Positions 59,808 through 64,000 of a DNA stretch of 64,000 nt are shown here, piece after piece. The notes beneath the pieces were generated by a model. It saw only the letters and a list, made by a program, of their open reading frames with translations. It was not told the DNA's origin and made no database searches. How positions within the stretch are numbered: the first letter of the stretch is position 1; each line of letters starts with the position of its first letter. The position numbers were made by a program, and so were the translations under genes. Source of the DNA: Aurantibrevibacter litoralis (GTDB taxonomy: Bacteria > Bacteroidota > Bacteroidia > Flavobacteriales > Flavobacteriaceae); assembly GCF_034651555.1 (NCBI RefSeq), contig NZ_JAYEEQ010000014.1, forward strand, positions 1-64,000, written 5' to 3'.

Positions 59808-61492
59808 GGCAGTCTGTCCCAAAACCACCTTTTGATTCTGTTTAAAAATAGCTAATTGAGTTCAAACTACCGAAGCGTGGAAAAAAGGAAGGTAAAATTT
59901 TGTTTTGCCTCCAAATGCCCCAAATGGATTGAAATCCCTTCTCTTAGGTTTTATTAATGTCCAAATACACCCAAAACAACCTAAAAATGCCCCTACAAGG
60001 CCTTTGCCTTGGCCTTTGAAGATGTTAAAGATGCGTTTGAGGTTGTAGGCAGTGAGGATAAGCCCAAAATCCGCCGAGGCGGCCTCAATGCCCCTTTTGG
60101 TCAATATATGGTCAAAGCCCCATTGTCGTTTAATAGTGCCGAAAGGATGCTCCACCAATGCCTGTCGTTTCTTGTAGGTCTCGGGGGCCATGGCCACTCT
60201 TTTTTTATTGCCTTCTATGTAAGGGGCAAACTCAGAGCGTTGGATGATTTTTCCGTTCTGTTTTGCGGTGGTACATAGATGGCGCACGGGACACCCTTTG
60301 CAGGCCGTGGTCTTGTATTGTTTAAAGTGGTAGTTCCTGGCGGTGTACCAGCTGCCGTTGGAGGCCAGGGCATGTCCCTGTGGACAGGTATAGCGATCCA
60401 AGTTGGCATCGTACCTAAAATTTTCTGCGTTGTAATTGGGGTCGGGGGCTTGGGATGCCCTTCCTATTTCAGGAATGGCCACTAGGGTAGCTACCCCAAG
60501 GTCATGGGCCGTTTTGAACTCGCTGCCCGTATGATAGCCTTTGTCAAAGAGGGCCGTAAAATCATTGCTTCCCAAAATACTCTTGGAACGCCTGAGCATC
60601 ATGCCCATGGCTTTTTTGTCGTTTTCATTGGTCAACTTTCCATCGACCAACAGTTTGTGTCTGTCATCGACCATGGTCTGGGCGGTATAGGATACTTCGG
60701 TGATGGCGCCCCTAACGATCTGGTGCCTGCTGTCAGGGTCGGAGGTAGAGATTTGGGGGTTTTCGGAACTGTTGTCCTTCTGGAGCTGCTGGGCCAAAAC
60801 CTCATATTTTTTGCGTTGGGCCTTTCGGTGTTTGATTTCCTTTTTGACCTCCTCTTGCCTGTCCGAATCCCCATCTGCCTTAGCAAGCTCTTTCTCGTGC
60901 TCGGCCAGTTTCTTGTCTATGTACGCTATATGGCGTTCTACCTTCTTTTTGTTGTAGTTGTTCTTCTTGGAGTTCTGGGCCCGTAGCTTGGTGCTGTCCC
61001 CTGCGAGCAGGGCGGCCCCGATAAGGTCATGGTTCCTGGCGAGGGAAACGGTGGCTCTAAAGACCCGCTTGATGGCCTTGGGATTGTCCTTTCTAAAACG
61101 GGCTATGGTATTGTGGTCGGGCTTAAGGTTGCACATGAGCCAGATGAGTTCGATATTACGGGTGCACTCCAGTTCCAACACCCTGGAGGAACGCATACGG
61201 TTCATATAGCCATAGAGGTAGAGCTTGAGCAAATCGGCGGGGTCGTAGGGCGGTCTGCCTTGGGAGGCCAAGGTTTTAAACCCTAGGGCGCACAAATCCA
61301 ATGAATTGACAAAGGCATCAATGGCCCTGACGGTGTTTTCTTGACCGACCATATCATCCAAACAGCCAGTGTAAAGGGTAAGTTGATGGCGGTCTTGTCC
61401 TTGTTGATATTCCATCCTTTAAGATACGGAATATCAACGAAATACCAAAGCAAATTGAGGTGAAAGTTGAGTGGGTTTTGAGACAGTCTGAC
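59808..61492 (-). mobile_element. IS1182-family insertion sequence
   Basis: A single transposase gene framed by imperfect terminal inverted repeats: GGCAGTCTGTCCCAAAACC at the left and, reversed, GTCAGACTGTCTCAAAACC at the right. Ends are accurate to about three bases. No convincing target duplication is visible. The DNA is clearly more GC-rich than its surroundings. It is inserted inside the boundary motif: GCACAA on the left and GGTCTAGTATAAGCG on the right would form one arm. Confidence 0.9.
59862..61415 (-). CDS. IS1182-family transposase
   Basis: A 517-residue DDE transposase. N-terminal domain: RPPYDPADLLKLYLYGYMNR, LIWLMCNLKPDHNTIARFRK. Central coiled coil rich in Lys/Glu (about 170-215), then DDE catalytic residues in AGDSTKLRAQ, TALFDKGYHTGSEFK and EHPFGTIKRQWGFDHILTKR. 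A zinc-ribbon-like Cys cluster occurs in CKGCPVRHLC. The frame is intact. The Pro/Gly codons and GC content stand out from host genes, indicating recent acquisition. Confidence 0.96.
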   Translation of the reverse strand: MEYQQGQDRHQLTLYTGCLDDMVGQENTVRAIDAFVNSLDLCALGFKTLASQGRPPYDPADLLKLYLYGYMNRMRSSRVLELECTRNIELIWLMCNLKPDHNTIARFRKDNPKAIKRVFRATVSLARNHDLIGAALLAGDSTKLRAQNSKKNNYNKKKVERHIAYIDKKLAEHEKELAKADGDSDRQEEVKKEIKHRKAQRKKYEVLAQQLQKDNSSENPQISTSDPDSRHQIVRGAITEVSYTAQTMVDDRHKLLVDGKLTNENDKKAMGMMLRRSKSILGSNDFTALFDKGYHTGSEFKTAHDLGVATLVAIPEIGRASQAPDPNYNAENFRYDANLDRYTCPQGHALASNGSWYTARNYHFKQYKTTACKGCPVRHLCTTAKQNGKIIQRSEFAPYIEGNKKRVAMAPETYKKRQALVEHPFGTIKRQWGFDHILTKRGIEAASADFGLILTAYNLKRIFNIFKGQGKGLVGAFLGCFGCIWTLIKPKRRDFNPFGAFGGKTKFYLPFFHASVV

Positions 61493-61615
61493 GGTCTAGT
61501 ATAAGCGTAGTGCGGGATTAGAAGTACTTCACTTTCGGTTTAACCATATGTTTATTAATGTTCAATTCGTTTAATTTAGCACTTTAGCCCGCATTACGCT
61601 TATACATTGTTGTGC
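61491..61615 (-). repeat. attC-like element 1
   Basis: Arm ACGGTCTAGTATAAGCGTAG-TGCGGG (61491-61516) and arm CCCGCATTACGCTTATA-CATTGTTGTGC (61588-61615) are near-complementary over more than 20 bases, with a 70-base loop. On the minus strand it runs GCACAACAATGTATAAG ... CTTATACTAGACCGT and was completed by TTGTGC before the IS inserted. The outer cores GCACAAC/GTTGTGC differ from the attC consensus RYYYAAC/GTTRRRY by one base each. Confidence 0.8.
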
Positions 61616-61772
61616 ATAGTGCTTTTTTCATTCAGCTTGGTTTTCCGATGTTTGTTATTTAGTTCGGATTGAGCGTTGGCAAAAAAACAGCTCTTTTGGT
61701 TTTTTCAGCGTTAGCTTTCGTGTAGGCAAAAACCAAATGTGCTGTTTGTGCGGCTGGCTTTTTCTGCATGAA
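61616..61772. other. Short ORF-free segment between two attC-like elements
   Basis: 157 bases bounded by GTTGTGC on one side and GCACAAC on the other, like an empty or decayed cassette. No ORF with a start codon of useful length was found on either strand. Confidence 0.5.
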
Positions 61773-61967
61773 GCACAACGGTCTAGCTATGCGTAGTGCG
61801 GAAGCAGATATTCTCAGAATTTCCTGTCAAGCACATCGCAAAAGCGGTTTGTTTTGTTTTTCCTTTTTTATCTCAAAGCAAAATCAAACTGATTTTGCGA
61901 TCTTATAAAGATACACAAACCATTTAATAAAGCACCATTCGCCGCATTACGCATAGGTTTTGTTAGC
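61773..61967 (-). repeat. attC-like element 2
   Basis: Arm GCACAACGGTCTAGCTATGC-GTAGTGCGG (61773-61801) pairs with CCGCATTACGCATAGGTTTT-GTTAGC (61942-61967). A second inner inverted pair, TCGCAAAAGCGGTTTGTTTTG and CAAAATCAAACTGATTTTGCGA written in short form as TCGCAAAA/TTTTGCGA, lies at about 61849-61901. The whole forms a long imperfect hairpin of about 195 bases. The last 73 bases are duplicated at 51379-51451. Confidence 0.8.
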
Positions 61968-62340
61968 AAATCGTTTTTCCTTTTTTTGAGACTGAGTACG
62001 GAAAAGTCAGCGCACTGCTTGCGTATTGCGTGCGTCTGAGTAAGAAAGTCCTGCGAACTGCTTGCGCATCCCTCCGAAAGAAGCTAAAATCCATTTGCGC
62101 ATGAGTAAGCCATCAACCTTTTCCAAGGTATTAAACACCCAAAACCGCCGGATCTAATTTAAAAGAGATCGTTTTTTAGGGATTGAGTACGGAAAAATCA
62201 GCTTGCTTGCGTCCGAGTACACCGTCCAACTTTTTCCACGAATGTGATATCCCAAAACAGCACGGCATAACTTTTATAAGCACCCCGAAAATGTTTGCTA
62301 ACATTTGGCTATAAACACCTGTCCTCTTACATGGTTTGCA
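61968..62340. other. ORF-free region with internal direct repeats
   Basis: GACTGAGTACGGAAAAGTCA (61990) recurs as GATTGAGTACGGAAAAATCA (62181), each followed by GCTTGCG and an AGTA-containing segment. It also holds the palindrome AAATGTTtgctAACATTT near 62290. No protein gene is seen; a structured RNA or decayed repeat is possible. Confidence 0.45.
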
Positions 62341-62503
62341 CCACTAAGCTACCAAATTTTAATTGTTTAATGGCATACCATTCCATTTCGGTAGCAACCA
62401 TAGCCCAAAGCAACCCATACGCACCCCTGAGGCTCTTTTATTTCCTGCCTACATTTTGGCTGGCAGGCAAGAACACTTTATTAATAAAAACTATACTTTA
62501 ACA
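62341..62503. repeat. Long direct repeat, right copy
   Basis: Imperfect copy of 52377-52537. This copy retains a CCTGCC...GGCAGG inverted repeat (62444-62467) that is partly lost in the left copy. The two copies bracket most of the island. Confidence 0.8.
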
Positions 62504-62556
62504 GCTTATAACAAAGGTTTAATACGCCCTTAACCACTATAGGGTAGCACAACCTT

Positions 62557-62564
62557 TATCTTTG
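62557..62564 (+). promoter_or_regulatory. -7 box of the small gene at 62590
   Basis: TATCTTTG fits the Bacteroidota -7 consensus and lies 25 bases before the start codon; a -33 element is not clear. Confidence 0.55.
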
Positions 62565-62589
62565 TATCTAATCATAAAAACAAAGGATT

Positions 62590-62730
62590 ATGGGAATTAT
62601 TGATGAGAATAGATTAAAACGCAAAAAACGACAAACAAACCCAACCAACCCTACAGGAAATACAAATGTTGAAACCAATACATTCGATATTGAAAAGAAA
62701 ACGATTAAGGAACAGCAAAACAAAAAGTAA
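62590..62730 (+). CDS. Small basic hypothetical protein (46 residues)
   Basis: Found by reading the plus strand: ATG at 62590 preceded by AAAGGATT, TAA at 62728. The product starts MGIIDENRLKRKKRQTNPTN and ends KKTIKEQQNKK; it is hydrophilic, Lys/Asn/Thr-rich and probably unstructured. A -7 box (62557-62564) and a strong terminator just downstream frame it, which supports a real gene. I do not recognise the family; a nucleic-acid-binding role would be a guess. Confidence 0.65.
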   Translation: MGIIDENRLKRKKRQTNPTNPTGNTNVETNTFDIEKKTIKEQQNKK

Positions 62731-62763
62731 GTTTTAGCACAACTTGTAATAATACTCTTCTAA

Positions 62764-62796
62764 AAAAACCCACTAACATATACGTAGTGGGTTTTT
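62764..62796. terminator. Bidirectional terminator between the small gene and ppc
   Basis: AAAAACCCACTA (62764-62775) and TAGTGGGTTTTT (62785-62796) form a perfect 12-bp stem with U-tracts in both directions. It serves convergent genes. Confidence 0.9.
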
Positions 62797-62820
62797 AATT
62801 TTAAGGCTAGGAAAAAGTTT

Positions 62821-64000
62821 TTAGGCCGAGTTTCTACTGGCGTTGATATTTCCGTAAAGTGAACGGGTCACTATTTTTTCATATAATTCCTTATACGAGG
62901 TGCCCTGCCCTATTTTCTGTAAGGCATATTGCTGTATTACCAATAAGGGCAATACAATGCTTTCCCTAATTTTTATGGATTCGCGCGATACTACTTCTTT
63001 TTCCATAAGAATGCTCATGCCCGAAAGCCGCAACAGCATTTCTTTAGACAGTTCATATTCTGCAAGTAAAAGCTTCCAAAAATCGCCGTATTCTGCATCT
63101 TCTTTCATATAGCTGGTCAGTTCAAAATAGCATTTAGACAAGGACATCATGCTATTGTCCATTAATGCCCGGAAAAAAGGCACCTCGTTATACAGAGTTT
63201 TCACCTCGGCAAATTTGCCGTTTTCTTCCATAATTTTTAATGCAGACCCTATACCAAAATACCCCGGCACGTTCTGTTTCAACTGACTCCAGGAACCTAC
63301 AAAAGATATGGCCCTAAGGTCGCTTAATTCTAATTTGGCCTTTTTACCTCTCTTACCCGGTCGGCTACCTATATTGGCCTTATTGTAATATTTTAGCGTA
63401 CTCATGTTCTCTAAATACGGCATAAATTTTTCGTGATGCTTTAACGCATCATAGGTCTGAAAACTTAAATGGGATAACTCTTCTATAACATTCCGTTGCG
63501 CGGAAGTGATTACATTTTCTTTGCCAAAGAGATTATTAGAGAGTCCGGCAGTGAGCAATTGTTCGCAGTTGTAGGCAAATTGTTCTTTTGTGCCGTAGGT
63601 ACTGGTTATCGTCTGTCCCTGTATCGTAAGCTGTATTTCATTGTTGGCTATATCTTTGGTCTGGGATGCATAAAATCGGTGTGTTTTTCCACCACCTCGT
63701 GCCGGTGGTCCGCCGCGACCATCAAAAAATATAGCGGTAATATTATGTTGCTCACAAACCTCAGACAGCTTTTCTTTCGTTTTTAAGATTTCCCAATTGG
63801 CCTTTACATAACCCCCGTCTTTGGTCCCGTCTGAGAAACCAAGCATAATGGTTTGCTTTTTGTTTCTTTTAGCCAAATGGGCATTGTATTCCGGTAAGGA
63901 AAACAGTTTTTGCATGGTATCCCTAGCGGTATCCATACCTTTCATGGTTTCAAACAATGGTACAATATCAAAGGTGATGTCTTTTGCATACCAACCACAC
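62821..64000 (-). CDS. ppc: Phosphoenolpyruvate carboxylase, C-terminal part (runs off window)
   Basis: The frame is open through base 64000, so only the last 392 residues or so are visible; upstream of the first internal Met it continues YAKDITFDIVPLFETMKG. Catalytic loops are present: MLGFSDGTKDGGYVKANW (variant of the GYSDSxKDxG motif) and IFFDGRGGPPARGGGKTH (variant of FHGRGGxxGRGG), and the C-terminus ends LYGNINASRNSA. Flavobacterial PEPCs commonly diverge from the canonical sequence like this. The enzyme carboxylates PEP to oxaloacetate to refill the TCA cycle. Its 3' end also exists as a dead copy at 49750-49915. Confidence 0.93.
   Translation of the reverse strand, partial: CGWYAKDITFDIVPLFETMKGMDTARDTMQKLFSLPEYNAHLAKRNKKQTIMLGFSDGTKDGGYVKANWEILKTKEKLSEVCEQHNITAIFFDGRGGPPARGGGKTHRFYASQTKDIANNEIQLTIQGQTITSTYGTKEQFAYNCEQLLTAGLSNNLFGKENVITSAQRNVIEELSHLSFQTYDALKHHEKFMPYLENMSTLKYYNKANIGSRPGKRGKKAKLELSDLRAISFVGSWSQLKQNVPGYFGIGSALKIMEENGKFAEVKTLYNEVPFFRALMDNSMMSLSKCYFELTSYMKEDAEYGDFWKLLLAEYELSKEMLLRLSGMSILMEKEVVSRESIKIRESIVLPLLVIQQYALQKIGQGTSYKELYEKIVTRSLYGNINASRNSA

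Noticed and set aside
60504..61286. Plus-strand ORFs within the IS element
   Set aside because: They are antisense to the intact transposase, whose DDE motifs and length fit the IS1182 family.

Overview
This AT-rich window is chromosomal DNA from a gliding or surface-active member of the Flavobacteriaceae (Bacteroidota). The evidence is a type IX secretion (T9SS) cargo/PorP-SprF/OmpA module, the gene order rpsU-xerC-hpf-tRNAs-tuf-tRNA-Trp-secE-nusG-rplKAJL-rpoBC, several Bacteroidota-type promoters (TTG, about 19-23 bases, TAnnTTTG), and DUF2851, DUF3467 and SprB-like repeats. Species cannot be fixed from sequence reading alone.

Layout. (1) 1-13.9 kb, minus strand, is cell surface: a collagen-like protein cut by the left edge, two large modular exported proteins that share an odd NRRIT-type C-terminal tail, and a three-gene T9SS module (OmpA/PD40 protein, PorP/SprF, and a cargo with thrombospondin type 3 repeats and a type B sorting domain) whose cargo carries an exact 852-bp in-frame tandem duplication. 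(2) 14.3-15.9 kb holds prfC. (3) 15.9-31.5 kb is the information-processing block: DUF3467, rpoC, rpoB, four ribosomal proteins, nusG, secE, five tRNAs, tuf, hpf, xerC and rpsU (with a strong Shine-Dalgarno). (4) 31.6-38.9 kb, minus strand: acyl-CoA dehydrogenase, HHH protein, an AGCS symporter with unusual extra domains, a K+ channel, PspC, DUF2851 and a rhodanese. (5) 39.3-41.0 kb, plus strand: MarR, nitroreductase and YceI behind a palindromic operator. (6) 41.0-48.1 kb is the complete tryptophan operon trpEGDCFBA, preceded by a three-Trp leader peptide and an intrinsic terminator, a classical attenuator. (7) 48.2-49.7 kb holds an exported M20 peptidase.

(8) 49.7-62.5 kb is an accessory island between a decayed copy of the 3' end of ppc (49.75 kb) and the intact ppc 3' end (62.8 kb to the right edge). 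It carries higBA, an exported esterase, a SWIM/SNF2 helicase, a RelE/RelB pair, a group II intron, an AAA/DUF4143 ATPase and an IS1182-family element. Around most minus-strand modules lies a recurring pair of inverted arms (GCACAAC...TATAAGCGTAATGCGGG / CCCGCACTACGCTTATA...GTTGTGC) resembling integron attC sites; both the IS and the intron have landed inside copies of it. An array of small toxin-antitoxin and ATPase modules separated by attC-like hairpins, with no visible integrase, is the most unusual thing in the window. The cassette interpretation is inference; the repeats themselves are directly visible.

How the genes work together: the surface block builds and displays exported proteins; the central block makes RNA polymerase and ribosomes and includes ribosome hibernation (hpf); the trp operon couples tryptophan supply to translation of its leader; the island is mobile or defensive baggage.
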